Positions 23,533-35,183 of a DNA stretch of 64,000 nt are shown here, one piece after another; the stretch's first letter is position 1; the number at the start of each line of letters is the position of its first letter. The notes below the pieces were generated by a model, which was given only the letters and a program-made list of their open reading frames with translations, was not told where the DNA came from and made no database searches. The translations under genes and the position numbers were made by a program. The DNA is from Prillingera fragicola (Eukaryota; Basidiomycota; Tremellomycetes; Trichosporonales; Trichosporonaceae): positions 3,410,001-3,474,000 of the forward strand of contig BEDY01000001.1 of assembly GCA_002335605.1 (NCBI GenBank). The letters run 5' to 3'.

Positions 23533-24734
23533 ATGTCGCCCATCCAAACGAAATTGGCCTCGTATGCTTACACGGGCCCTCGCCCCGGTCAAAAACGTCA
23601 AGTACAGCCTTATCGAGCTTCTGCGTCTGAGCTCGATGGTGTCCTCAGAACGGAGACAGAGGTCCCTTCGATGAACAGCAAAGGGGACGGAACTGCAGCA
23701 AGTACCGGCAAGAACAACACCATCATTAGCCATCGACATCTCTCCAGTCTGACAAGTCAGGACCGTCGTCCCGATGGGTCGCTTCGTAAATACGGCTGGC
23801 GTAAATCTCGCCCCCTGGCAGACCCGAGTTGTTATTCAAACATACCTGAGATTGACGACAAACTGAGCCATGGTCTGGATGGTAAGTGCAAAAATGAAGC
23901 CGCGCTCGTGCGTTTAATCCTGACATTTCAGTCGTCTTTTGTGGTATCAAGTAAGCCGCTGGAGTCTGCGCAGACAGCTAACCCCCAGCCCAGGTGCGCT
24001 AAGGAGTGAACAGAACACCACCTGACCTGAAAGGCAAGCTGTCGACTCGAACAGGGCATCACTTCGCGCATCCCACGAATAAATTCTGGGTAAGCTGATA
24101 CGATTAATGAATTTATTTATTCTAACATCCCCCAGCGAGCGCTCCATCTGTCTGGTGGGCTCCCATCTCTGATTTGTCTGATTGAAGGTTTTACTCCTCG
24201 GTTGTTCTCTCCAGAAGAGGACGTTACCCTCCCTGGATATGGCTATGGGCTGACCAACCTCGTAACTCGGCCAACTGCTGAGGTGAGTGCCACTTGAACT
24301 GGGCCTAAAATCATTCACAATTGAACTGCACTGATGTTGACCAGGCCGCCGAACTGTCTCCGCAAGAACTGCGGGAGGCCATTCCCTCTCTCTTTGCCAA
24401 GCTATCACTATACAAGCCAACAGTAGTGTGCTGCGTGGGAAAGAAGATATGGGACGTTCTCGCTGGCGAGGCTCGGCGTCGGGGGCAGTTACCCCCCAGG
24501 GCTAACCCAGACTTTCATTTCAACAGGCCTCAGCAATTGCGTCTTGTTCATCAGACACCCATACCCAGCTACACGTATATCTGGGTCGTACCCAGCACTT
24601 CTGGTCTCGTGCGTATCGGACTTGCGGAACAGGTGGCTCTGTTTTGCAACTTGCTAGAGTTCACCGAGTCGCTGAAGTGCGGCGACGAGCCTATTGGCCA
24701 GTTTATCGATATCAATCCGCGTTTGTTCATGTAG
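23533..24734 (+). CDS. TDG: TDG/Mug-type mismatch uracil/thymine DNA glycosylase
   Basis: Base-excision repair enzyme of the S. pombe Thp1/human TDG family, removing U or T opposite G. Exons 23533-23881, 23932-23950, 23989-24005, 24055-24089, 24136-24282 and 24345-24734 give 318 residues. The catalytic motif is VVFCGINPG; its asparagine codon is split by an intron and the motif is spread over exons 2 (19 nt) and 3 (17 nt). It is followed by HHFAHPTNKFW, the GYGLTNLV.RPTA segment, VVCCVGKKIW, and the C-terminal VVPSTSG motif, which contacts the mismatched strand in the family. The exon 3/4 boundary is uncertain: an acceptor at 24033 would add seven residues and restore a T-G-H-H-F element closer to the family, but needs a 28-nt intron. 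The N-terminal about 110 residues are basic and unconserved. Confidence 0.85.
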
Positions 24735-24782
24735 TACGCAGTGGTGTCTAAAGATGTATGCATGCTGTAGTAGTAGTACCGC

Positions 24783-27700
24783 TTACCACAATCCGCCCAG
24801 CGCTTGCAGATCACTAGCGACAGTCACAGCGTCGGTGCCAATCTGGCGCATCATGTCAGCCTGGCGCTGAATGGGCTGCAGCGCAAAGTGGGCCAGCAGT
24901 CCGCCGTCGAGAATACCCCTCGTGAGAGGGCGGGGAACGAGATCATTGCGAACCGTGCTGCCAGGTTAGCCAAGCCTTCCAGCCTGGAGTGCAAGAACTC
25001 ACCGGAACGCCCTGGGGTTGAGACCAGCTACGTGTTGAGCATTGCGCACCAGCTGGTCTTGGACGAGCTGCAAGCGCTTTGCACGAGCCGACTTTACTGC
25101 GACAATTGTTGTGATTGATCCGTCGGCAGTACCTGCATTGTCAGTACCTGGCCAACAAGACCGCACATACCATATACAAGCTGCGACTGTGGAGCCACCT
25201 CCTCCTCCGCAGTCCTGCGGCGCGCAATTGTCTTGGAGGCAGTGACATTCGCTCCACCATGAAATTCCGTATGGGCGAGCAGCTTCTCGCCGTTGAGAGA
25301 GTCGGGGTCGGTTGGGTCAAAACTGAGCAGGCGAGTGTCCCCATTGCGGTCATTGGTGACAAAGGCTGCCTGTCCATCAAACACCAAGAAGTCACCAGTG
25401 ACCAACCCGCGATCCTGAAGATCGCGACTGATTGTGGTAAACTTGTACGGACTCTCTTGCAGCGAGGCAAAGATCAAACTCTTGACAAAGTCGCCAATGA
25501 GAATCAAGTTCTTAAACACGCGGATGCTGGTGACGTACATCGACACGTCAAGGAATGCTAGTCCCATCAGACGGTCATCGTAGTCGAGACCTTTTGCGAG
25601 GATTTTGGGACCGTTGGAGTGGACAATGTACCCATTGATGTTTGCAATCGCGCTGACCGGGTTCCTGGTTGGATCCTTTGTGCGGAACTTGAGCCTCCAG
25701 TTGCTGGCGCCATGGCTCTCACCGACAGCTTCGACAACCTCAAAGATGTAGACTGCTCCGTGCGATGCACGATCCTCACCAAAGTTTTTCCCCGTGCCAA
25801 CTGCGATGAAGTCACGGAACCCATTGGGAGAGCTGTTTGACTCGAGAGTCACGCTCTCGAGACACAGAATAGCCTCATTTTGATCAAAGTCGTAACCATC
25901 AACCACCCGCCAGGGCTCTGAACCCGCCGAGAACAACTCCAAGGACGCACGCTCGTTGAGAGGTGGGAGAAGGTTTGGCTCAGAGGGACCTTCCTGAATC
26001 TCCCCTTCTTCGTCGTACGCTTGGAACGGCACACTCAGGGCAGTGGCTCCCACATAGTGACCCGAAGGAGGGTCAAACGCAACGCTCGTGTACGCGCGCT
26101 CCATCTTGAAGCGATCACAGGGCATGACGAAGTCGGTGTTAAGCGTCGGTGGCAAGTAGCAAATGAACGAACCATCCTCGATGCGGATAAAGTACTCTCC
26201 ACGTCCGCCGTGGTGAGTCGTTTTGCTGAACGCATATGCTGCTTGCTTGAGGCCAAAGGCGCGAATGGGGTGGGCGTCTGACGAGATAATCCAGTGTGGA
26301 CGCTCACCTGTGATGAATGCTCCGGTCAAACCCTCCACATCGGCGAAGGGCAATACAGTGTACCCTAGGTCTGAGCCGGCAGAAGTCGGCAACAGCTGGG
26401 TGTGCACACGGCGGAAGCGTACAGCCAGAGAACGACGTGACTGGTTATGGGCATCCAGAGTAAACCGGGGCGCCGCCTCGTAAATGTTGAGGCGGCCAGA
26501 GCGATGGAGCACCATCAAGTGTGGCCGTAAAGTCCGACTGCCGATAGGGCAGAAGACAAGTTGCTGAACCTCGTCGCTGCCTTCCACTTCCTCCATCGCA
26601 CCTTCGGCATCATCCGTGAAGCTCGACTCGGAGAGAGAGACGCCGTGCGACTGAAGAACCAGGCTAAAATCGGGCAAAGAGCGGATTTGCAGCTCACCAC
26701 TGCTTGCCAACAGGGCCAGCCACTGCGTTCCCCTCGCTGCGTTGAAGGCAGACTCAGTGGTGGCGGCGTCCAGAGCTATGGCGGGCTTGGCCTCGTTCAG
26801 CCTCTTGAGTTGCTCACCAGTCAGCTGGGTGCGTGATCGCTGATTCGCCCGCGTTGTTGGGTTGAGCTGACTCGTGCCGTTAGAGTGCTGTTGCGTTGCC
26901 TCAAATGTCCTGTATACACCCGTCGTATCCGTAAAAACCTCAGCCGCCTGACAGGAAGGAATTGTGACGTCTGGAGGCAGCTGTGCGAGAGACACTGTGC
27001 GGCCAACGGAGTCGCCCACGAAGAGTGTCACCGTTCCATCCTCTCGGCGGATGACAATGTAGGGATCGGCGATGCTTGCGCTCACGATAGGCGACGCATC
27101 AGAAGGCGGGCATATTGTGCGCTGTATCGTGGCGTCTGAGTCGAGAAGGAGAACTTGTGTCGCAGAAACCAAGACAACGCTCGACCGCTGGAAAAATGTC
27201 CCAACAGCAATGGAGGGTTCCGCAAACCGCCCGATCTGATCTTGCGTTGTTTTCGTGGATAATGCATAGACCTGGAGCATTAGAAACCAAATCACTCAAG
27301 CTCACTCACCCTGGTCTGAGCACCGTCAGAGCTAAAAAGCATGGTGGTGCGCTCAGCTTCTGGAATGCCCTTAAACTTCTGTGCGCTTGGCCTCTCCACG
27401 GGAAGGAACCAGGAAGCAGTCGCATTTGATAGCTGGTCAAAACGCCTTTTCTTCGTTATGGGAATACCGCGCTGAGGTGTCAGCTTTTGACGTAGACGTA
27501 AGACAGTACGCACCCGGAACACATTGATTGTCGAACCGTTGCTGCCACCTCCCACGGCAACGAGCTGAGGATATGTTCGTGTCTGAGGATTAGCCATAGC
27601 TCTACCTCCGTAGCTCACTCCTTGATCAGTCACGGCAATGCCAAACTCGATGTCTGATATCCGCCCAATCCCAGTAAGAACGTCCTGAGTGGAGAGAGAA

Positions 27701-29318
27701 ATGGTCGCCGGTCCACTGGCAATCGCATTCTTGGCGGCATGACCATTCGCAGTGGGTGCATCTGCTTCGCCATACAGGTCTGGTTCAAGGTCAGCGCCAG
27801 AAACCTCCAAACCACGTACCTTCATCCCAGTCCACGTCCATCTCCTCCTTCTTGTCCTGAGCCTCGTCGACAACCTCCTCCCGGATCATATCCACCTTTG
27901 CCAGCAAGGAGTCTCCTTCTGATGATCCAACAAACACTCCTTTGGCTCCAGCAATGACCATTGTCGATGGTGGTGGTACAGTGCTGGATTGCTCGTCCAC
28001 CTTGATAGTCCCGACCGCACGACCGTCCATCTCGAATCGGATCTGATGAGCGTCGCCGTTTTGCAGCACCAACAGCATGTCCTTCTCCGACACAAACTGT
28101 GCACGCGACCCCTCCAGAGACAACTTGCGTGTCTCCCAGGAGGCGTCAGTGCTCAGACTAGTCGTATAGCTCCACCATCCATTCACACTAGCGGTGACAA
28201 GGCGACCGCTTTGGTCGATGTGAATAATACCTGTGGTTGTAACCACGACGACACCGCCAATTTCTGTAGGACAGGTAACCAAATAGAGACTGTCGCTAGG
28301 AAGGCCCTTGACCGAGGTCAGCAGGGGATATGAGCCTCCCGCTGACAGGTCAATAGTTCGAATCTCGAGTCGGAAGGTGTCTTTCGCGTTCAGATACCGA
28401 CCAGCCCAGGTGTGCATTGGCGAGAACAGTAGCGCCACAGTTGGCGAATGAAATCCAGGGAGAAAGTGAAGATCCTGGACGTTGCGGATGTCGGGTGAGA
28501 CTTCACTCAAGTTGAGAACGAATGAAGGTGAATACGGGACGTCATGAGGCATATTGTCTTGAGTGGCATCCAGCTCGGATTGCTCTTGAAGCACAGGAAG
28601 CACTGCCAGCGCATCCTCAGGTAGCGTGAGAAGTGCAAGCCGAGAGAGGGGGTCACTTCTCAGCAGCGGAACGTAGCCTTGTAGGTCGCCGTTCACCATT
28701 TGCGTGCAACGCTCGTACGTGTGCATGGAAACGGTCGAGATGTCGCCCCGAGACCATTCCAAGATTGCCATCTTGATGATCAGCGACATCCTGTTCTGTT
28801 ACCCACCTTGGCATGCTTGAAGGATACGAGCAGACGATCAAGGTCATCTACGTTACTGTCAATAGTTCGCAATAGGGCGAGGCCGGTGACAATGCCATGC
28901 AGTTCATGCCGAGTGAGGAGGTGAAGGCGCCGTGTTGTCTCGTACCGAATGGGTGCTCTCTGCGGGAACAAGTATGAGCTGCTATACGGGATGCATGTGA
29001 AGCTATGCCTACGTCTGCTGGAGTTGCATCGAAGAAGCTGTCACCCATCTCCTCCATTGTTGCGTCCTGGGCGGGTTCTTCGGTGCCATTTGCACCATCT
29101 GAGGTTTCCTGCACAGGCGATGCCACCTCGCGAATCTCGAACACGCGCAGATCCTGGCCACCAGCAACGACTAGGTTGCCGACGACCTTGACCTCGGGGC
29201 CTTCGAGTGCGACATGTGGCCGAGGAAGGGGATAGATGGTGGAGGGGGTGAAGTGAGGAAGAAAGATTGAATGGTTGATGGCCGAGGGAGGAAGAACGGT
29301 CGAGTGAAGAGCCTGCAT
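24783..29318 (-). CDS. CFT1: Cleavage and polyadenylation specificity factor subunit 1 (CPSF160/Cft1)
   Basis: Large beta-propeller scaffold of the nuclear mRNA 3'-end processing complex. Exons, in transcript order: 29318-29013, 28959-28807, 28771-27820, 27779-27310, 27271-25171, 25132-25003 and 24957-24783; about 1,428 residues, close to human CPSF160. Supporting segments: the start MQALHSTVLPP; RHELHGIVTG and LLVSFKHAK followed by MAILEW near residue 150; SLYLV.CP; DLYGEA; a mid-protein MRLIFGDF-like region (ILIGDFVKSLIF); and the C-terminal DGGLLAHF/LPL-type propeller segment followed by a helical tail. A further likely intron of 42 nt at 27472-27513 lies inside exon 4; because it is 3n and lacks stops, the frame is open either way, and removing it joins NVFR to RGIP as the family would predict. 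Confidence 0.92.
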
Positions 29319-29812
29319 TGTCGCTGGTCCCCTTGTGGGGATTGCGGCGTAATGGCAAGACACAAGCCGTGGAGGAGGGGAGAGAGGAGATGGATGTGGT
29401 GGTGGTGTTGTGCGTGAGTGAGTAGAGTAGTCGTCTGTGCCAACGTCTCGCGTCTGGACGTCTGGAAATGGCTTTGTGCCGATGACATCGAGATTGTTGG
29501 TGCGCCTATGCTTTGTTAGGTGCGGATGACCGGGGTCGTGCCTAAATCCCACAAGCCTCACCCTGGTTAGGCCTGCCAAGGTTCCGAAATGTCCCTATGG
29601 TGAGGTCCGCCCAATAGGCAGCCGCTCAAAGCCATGGTTTGCTCTAGGGTAGGTCTGGTGCTCTGCAGAGCCACTGCCACACTGATATTCCCGACGACCT
29701 GCTCCGTGGTCCTCTCCGGGTCCTCCCTCACCACTACCAGGCGTCTTCTTACTACCCAATCCCGTCTCCGTCTTCTCTCATCCCCCCCTCCTCACCACCA
29801 CTCCCCCCTCCG
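29319..29812. promoter_or_regulatory. Divergent region between CFT1 and CYT1
   Basis: About 0.5 kb between divergent start codons. The side next to CYT1 (29750-29812) is strongly C/T-rich. The region should contain both promoters; no specific site recognised. Confidence 0.45.
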
Positions 29813-31068
29813 ATGTTCTCCCAGGCCCTCCCCCGGCTGGCCTCGCGAGCCTCGGCGCGCGCGTCGCCCGCCCAGGCCTTTGGCAAGGTCCGTTTCGATT
29901 GCAGCGTGCCCGATTGGCTGCCTGTTCTCGGACTTGTGATGTCGATGGTGCTGACCGTGTTTCTTGCAGGCCCGGTTCAACTCGACCTTCTCCAAGCCCG
30001 CCCAGCCCTTCTGGGCATCGCGGACAGCCGTTGCCGGCGCCACCGCCGTCGCCGTTGGCACCACCGCCTGGTACACCAACCTTTACGGCGTTCCCTTCCT
30101 CCAGACTGCCTCAGCCAACACTGCTGCCGAGGTTGGTCTTCACCCCGCCGAGTACCCCTGGCCCCAGAAGGGGTGGCTCGACACTTTTGACCACGCCTCT
30201 ATCCGCCGTGGTTACCTTGGTTAGTAGTAACAGCTCCGCCAAGCCTTGCGCGCATCAGCGCAATAGACTGCGGTGGAGATTGTCGGAGCGACAGAAAACC
30301 AAAAGAGAGCATCATGCTGACACTTGGCCAGTTTACCGCGAGGTCTGCGCTGCCTGCCACTCGCTCGACCGCATTGCTTGGCGTAACCTTGTTGGTGTTT
30401 CGCACACTGTTGATGAGGTCAAGGCCATGGCCGAGGAGGTTGAGTACGAGGATGGCCCCAACGACGAGGGCGAGATGTTCCAGCGCCCGTGAGTCTCACT
30501 GGCATTGTTGATTGAGAGCATTGCGCTGACGAGAGCCAGAGGAAAGCTTGCCGACTACATGCCCGCTCCCTACCCCAACGAGGAGGCCGCCCGTGCCGGA
30601 AACAACGGTGGTCTTCCCCCTGACCTTTCCCTGATCATCAAGGCTCGCCACGGTGGTTCGGTGAGCAACTGCTCAAAACAACGAGACACTGCAGATCACT
30701 AACCAGCGCAGGACTACGTCTACTCGCTTCTTACTGGTTACGTTGACCCCCCTCCCGGTGTTACTGTCGCCGAGGGCATGAACTACAACCCTTACTTCCC
30801 CGGTGGTGGTATTGCCATGGCTCGTACTCTTTTCGACGGCCTTGTCGAGTACGACGACGGCACCCCCGCCACTACCTCGCAGATGGCCAAGGACGTCACC
30901 GAGTTCCTGGCCTGGGCTGCCGAGCCCGAGCACGACGACCGTAAGAAGATGGGTCTCCAGGCCGTCATTATCCTGTCCTCTCTTACCGCCATCTCGCTCT
31001 ACGTCAAGCGGTTCAAGTGGACTGGCCTCAAGAACCGCAAGATCTTCTACAACCCCCCCAAGCACTAA
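29813..31068 (+). CDS. CYT1: Cytochrome c1, heme protein of complex III
   Basis: Membrane-anchored c-type cytochrome that passes electrons from the Rieske protein to cytochrome c in the inner mitochondrial membrane. Exons 29813-29887, 29970-30219, 30332-30488, 30540-30660 and 30712-31068 give 319 residues. The N-terminus is an Arg/Ala/Ser-rich presequence, then a hydrophobic [11 protein letters not shown] segment that acts as a second sorting signal in this family. The covalent heme site is CAACH in [11 protein letters not shown]; the heme-ligand methionine region is GGGIAMA; PDLSLI and YVDPPPG are family hallmarks. The C-terminal helix [15 protein letters not shown] anchors it in the membrane, leaving a basic tail. 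Confidence 0.96.
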
Positions 31069-31671
31069 GCGCGAGGTTGTGACGTTAGATAAAAAAGCGC
31101 TTCGCGGGACACATGCAAAGCTTTACGTGAGCCATTGGGCAGCGAGGGGAGTTTGCGAAGAGTGCCAGACAAGCCTTGGGAGTGTGCTTGACCAGTTCCG
31201 TCTTCTGGTGCCGAGCATATCGGAGGCACTGGGGCTGTACGACTGTTGCGAATCACGTTGTGGTTGCAGAGCTGTCGATTGAAGTCAAGGCCCCTGTGCC
31301 ACTCTCACTCTTTTGCAACGTTTCATTACACTGAAGTCTCTACTTGAACTAATTAAATGGAGGCATTATGAACTCGTGCGATCACTAGCGAGTCATCACA
31401 CACTACTACTATTGCAAGTGACATGAGCCCTACTAACCATGACGGCCAGTGCAATCCCGCGGTGAGTCAGTATGATCCTTTGGCCGTGGATATGACAGGG
31501 TACCGAGGGCCGCCGCAACTACGCACTGAAGTGCATAGAAGATGTAGTGAGATTTACATGTGGTACAACAGCACTGCTATCAGATGCGAAGAGACATGCT
31601 CTGTAACGGACGAGTGTCTCTGTGGACGGAAGCAGCCCGAGCTTGCTTAACTTGCGACTATTCTCTAAGCG
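31069..31671. other. Intergenic region between CYT1 and the Hsk3-like gene
   Basis: About 0.6 kb between convergent genes, somewhat richer in A/T than its flanks. It should hold both 3' UTRs. A short open frame at 31423-31650 has no recognisable features and I do not call it. Confidence 0.4.
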
Positions 31672-32080
31672 TCACTGGCCTTGATCCGCCTTGATTCGAT
31701 AGTGCTCCTCCATTTGGCGCTGGGAGTCCGAAATTTCAATGTCGAGAAGGGAGGACACGGCCATAAATCTGCCAGTCAGCTTCGTGAGGCGCACACATGA
31801 CATCCATGCAGACGAGGTCAAGAGAACGGCAGTGTCGTAATACTGAGCGTCGCCACGTGCCATGCTTGAAATTCATGGTAGACCCTCTCTCGTGCACAGT
31901 TTAACTGCGGCTTCGGACTCACTGAGCACCATTCGCGACTGCCAGACTGCGCATCTGAAGCAGAAGCTCGGACATGCTCTTCATTTGCTCCTCGGTCTCG
32001 TCGAGATTGGAGCGAAGAGTTCGCAACCGTCCCGCAAGAGCGGCATAGTGTCGTGTCTTGGTGTGGTGATGCGAGGACAT
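31672..32080 (-). CDS. HSK3: Probable DASH/Dam1 complex subunit Hsk3
   Basis: Small subunit of the microtubule-ring complex that couples fungal kinetochores to spindle ends. Exon 1 is 32080-31923 and exon 2 is 31768-31672, with a 154-nt intron; 84 residues. The first exon reads as one amphipathic helix with the family-like pattern YAALAGRLRTL, NLDETEEQM, then LLLQMRSLAVANGAQ; the splice joins directly to FMAVSSLLDIE, matching the L(G)xLHxSLFMA-type end of Hsk3. I chose the second ATG of the frame because it begins the charged MSSHHHTKTR segment typical of small DASH proteins. The call is by pattern and length only. Confidence 0.62.
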
Positions 32081-32349
32081 GACCGAGCGGGAGTGTATCA
32101 ACACAAGGTGTATCAAGAAGGGAACGGCAGCTGTACCATGAACCACAGCTTCACCAGGTCGTTTGTTGTGATGGCTCGACCACTGTCAGTTGTGTTAAAC
32201 AGGAGGCTGAAATACGTAAAGTTTCGGCCGTTGATCGGCGCCCAGCGTCATCGTTTTTCTGTTGCAAGGCACTGTGTAGATTTCGGATTTCACTGATTCG
32301 CTCAACCTTTCATAATCTCAACAACACTCACAACATCACTTACAACAAC

Positions 32350-33415
32350 ATGAAGTGGTTCACCAACCAGGAATCTGTGCCCGCCGCGACCTCAAGTTTG
32401 CCTGCAGACCACCCTCCCGTCTCTGGATCGGGTGCCGCTCAGTGCCCAGTCGACCACAAAGCCATGGCGGCTGCCGCCGCTCCCCCACCAGCTGCCAAGG
32501 CTGCTGAGTGCCCCATTGACCACTCGGCTATGAAGTCCAAGATGCCCGCTGGAAAAGTTGATGCTGGTGCCAAGTGCCCCATTGACCACGCCGGGGGTGC
32601 TGGCGCCGCTTCGGTTTTCGGCTCGGCCGTCGGTGGCAGCCTCAGCCCCCTCAACTCTATGCCCATCGGCCTCAGCGCTACAGAGAAGGCTCCTGGCCAG
32701 GTTCTCGACCTTCCTACAGAGCGCACTCTGTCCACAATCCCCCGACCCAAGAGTGAAGAGGATGGAGGCAACGTTTGGGAGTACCCATCCCCACAGCAGT
32801 TCTACAATGCCCTCGTCCGCAAGGGGTGGGAGACGCCAGAGGACAGCATTGAGACAGTCGTCGACATTCACAATTTTATCAACGAAGGTGCTTGGGACGA
32901 GGTTATGAAGTGGGAGAAGCGACTTCCGGGGTGAGTACCAAGCGCGCACGGCCACGTTGGGGTTGGTGATGCTCGGAGCACAAAGAGGCTTCGGCCATCG
33001 CGTTGACCTCACGTGCACTGTTATCAGTTGCGCTACAATGTCGTTGAACCGTGCACTAATTATTCTCAGAGGCGAGCACGCGCAGCTGGCCCGCTTCCAA
33101 GGAAGGCCTGGCGATCTTTCGCCCAAGGCTCGGCTCAACCTCTTCCTTGGAAAGCTTTTCCCGGACAGGTACAACACCATCCCACCATTCGACCGTCACG
33201 ACTGGATTGTCACACGTCCTGTTCTTGATGCCGAGGGAAAGCCTACAAAGCAAGAGACGAGCCAGCGCTATGTCATCGACTACTACTCGGCGCCCAACGA
33301 CGAGGACGGATTCCCTGTGTTCTCGCTGGACGTGCGCCCAGCTGTAGACAGCTTTGACGCGTTGTCTGAGCGTGTCAAGGTTGCGGTTGAGGAGTGGAGG
33401 AACGAGCAGGCATAG
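32350..33415 (+). CDS. CYC3: Holocytochrome c synthase (cytochrome c heme lyase)
   Basis: Attaches heme covalently to apocytochrome c (and c1, depending on the fungus) in the mitochondrial intermembrane space. Exons 32350-32930 and 33070-33415 give 308 residues. The N-terminal part has three Cys-Pro heme-binding type motifs: CPVDH, CPIDH and CPIDH, spaced over residues about 35-85. The catalytic domain has NVWEYPSPQQFYNAL, DIHNFINEGAW, GRPGDLSPKAR, LFPDRYNTIPPFDRHDW and RYVIDYYS, the heme lyase signature order. The second exon supplies the conserved DVRPA.DS end. It lies 1.3 kb downstream of cytochrome c1, a possible substrate. Confidence 0.95.
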
Positions 33416-34390
33416 ACGGAGGCATGGAGCGTAGGTTACCGTTCAACAGGACGGTCATGGTGTTGTAGGATACTCTGGCAAGGCGCCCACTTGCATGCAT
33501 CTCTTCTCACTCGAACGAGTTGCATGGCATGTACTAGTTGAAAGCAATGAGAGGATGGGAAATGTACTAAACCCGAGTCAAAGCCCACCAATCTGCTGCC
33601 CACCCAACGGGAGAGAAGCATGAGAGGGCTTCCGGCTTATATCAAGGTAAGGCCGCGTTCCGCAAAAGTAATGTATCATTTCGGTGCGGAGCGGTTTTTC
33701 TGCCCCCAGACCGGGTACCGCGCGCTATTAGGAAGCTGGCAGGGGCTGACGCATTTGCAGAGAACTGCAAGCGACCAGCAGGTCCGGGGGCAAGTGATGG
33801 GCGAAAGTGGATGAATGAATATGATAGGCAGGGGAGCTCGATGATATAGAATGATCGGAATAGGAGAGTACACATACGAACCAGACATGAATGCGGCGAC
33901 CGAGGAGACACAAGACGAGATACTGGAAAGGAGAGCGGAGCACAGGAGAGTATCATGAGATGAAGTCGTGAAAGTGTTGGCAGGGTTGCAGGCGGACGAG
34001 GTAGAGCTGCTGAGACTCGTTGAGTTCAGTTTCTCATATCAGAGAGAGAATGGCCGATGACCGTTGACGCTAGCTGTGCATGATGTGTGTATGCAGAATG
34101 ATGAAGACCAAGCAACTGCAAGATGCGACGCGACATTTGTACAAAGCGTCAACTTTTGGGTGTGCCACATTGCCTTCCTATGTCGGCATTAGAGACCAAT
34201 AGAGTGCGGTGCCTGGATGAGCTCAGGGATCTCGCTCACGCGCCTCCACTTCGATCGTCCCAATTGTCCTTCAAGTCACCACCTCTATCTACCGGGCACG
34301 GCAGGTGTCGCCTCTCTTGTCCTTTCACCCACTCTCTGCCCGTTCGTCCCCAAATCGTCAACATTAAACCATCCACTTGCACTGCATTGA
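33416..34390. other. Intergenic region upstream of the G-gamma gene
   Basis: About 1 kb. No convincing coding region on either strand. Short minus-strand frames at 33640-33950 have no conserved features. The final 150 bases are C/T-rich like other leaders here. Confidence 0.4.
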
Positions 34391-34894
34391 ATGGCATTGG
34401 CAATGCAGCCGGAATCGCCGCCTCGCCGGCCCAAGAACAGCATGGCCGAGCTGCGACTACGCCGTCTGGTCGAGCACAACCAACGCCTCAAGGAGGACCT
34501 AGCGCGCCCTCGGATCCGCGTGAGCGAGGCAAGCCAGTCGTGAGTTGGGTGATTACACATGGTAGCGGCACTTCGGCGTGGCAGCGTGCATGAGAAACTC
34601 TTGCTGCCAACAACCACATTCCTAGTCCTCGCAACAGCGCCGTCGAGGGGGAGGTCCGTGGGCACATGGCGTATCTCTGCCGACACAGCTGCATCCATGA
34701 GCAAAGCTTGCTGACTCGATGCAGGCTTATACACTACAGTACTGTGACGCGCGACCCTCTTCTACCGAGTGTTTGGGGTGAGCTGAAGAAGGGCGAGGAC
34801 CCGTACACGCCACCTGAGAATGGCTGCTGCACTGGTGAGTACTTGTGGATGGCATAGCAGGAACAACGGAGTGCTTACTCGGACAGTCATGTAA
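34391..34894 (+). CDS. G-protein gamma subunit with CTVM CAAX box
   Basis: Partner of G-beta in heterotrimeric G-protein signalling (pheromone or nutrient response), anchored by C-terminal lipidation. Exons 34391-34539, 34725-34834 and 34887-34894 give 88 residues. The coiled-coil part is [20 protein letters not shown], followed by the fungal gamma signature [13 protein letters not shown] and DPLLPSVWG. The final exon codes only the last two residues and completes N-G-C-C-T-V-M, so the CAAX box CTVM (probably farnesylated, with an extra palmitoylatable cysteine before it) depends on correct splicing of the last 8 nt. The first intron is 185 nt. Confidence 0.88.
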
Positions 34895-35183
34895 CGCGCG
34901 CCCGCCCAACCCCACCCACCCCGACGTGTCTCCTCCACACGGCCGTGTTTCCATGTTGCCACCACCATTCCACGACCCATGAATCTTGTCACGCCCGGTG
35001 TGCAGTGCACCGCGCCAAACTCAACCATTGTAACCTTTGGGGCATTCAGTACAGCCTTTAATCCACCGCTCCATACAAGTGAGCGTGCGCATGACATGCA
35101 TATCAGATAATAATCGTACACTGTGGCATGAGGTGGCGCGCAGGGGATGCAGACACCACATGCCCAGTCTCTCTGCCTCCCGT

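Noticed and set aside
28352..28370. gttcgaatctcg resembling a tRNA B box
   Set aside because: It lies in CFT1 coding sequence and no A box or cloverleaf arms can be paired around it. I found no tRNA in the window.
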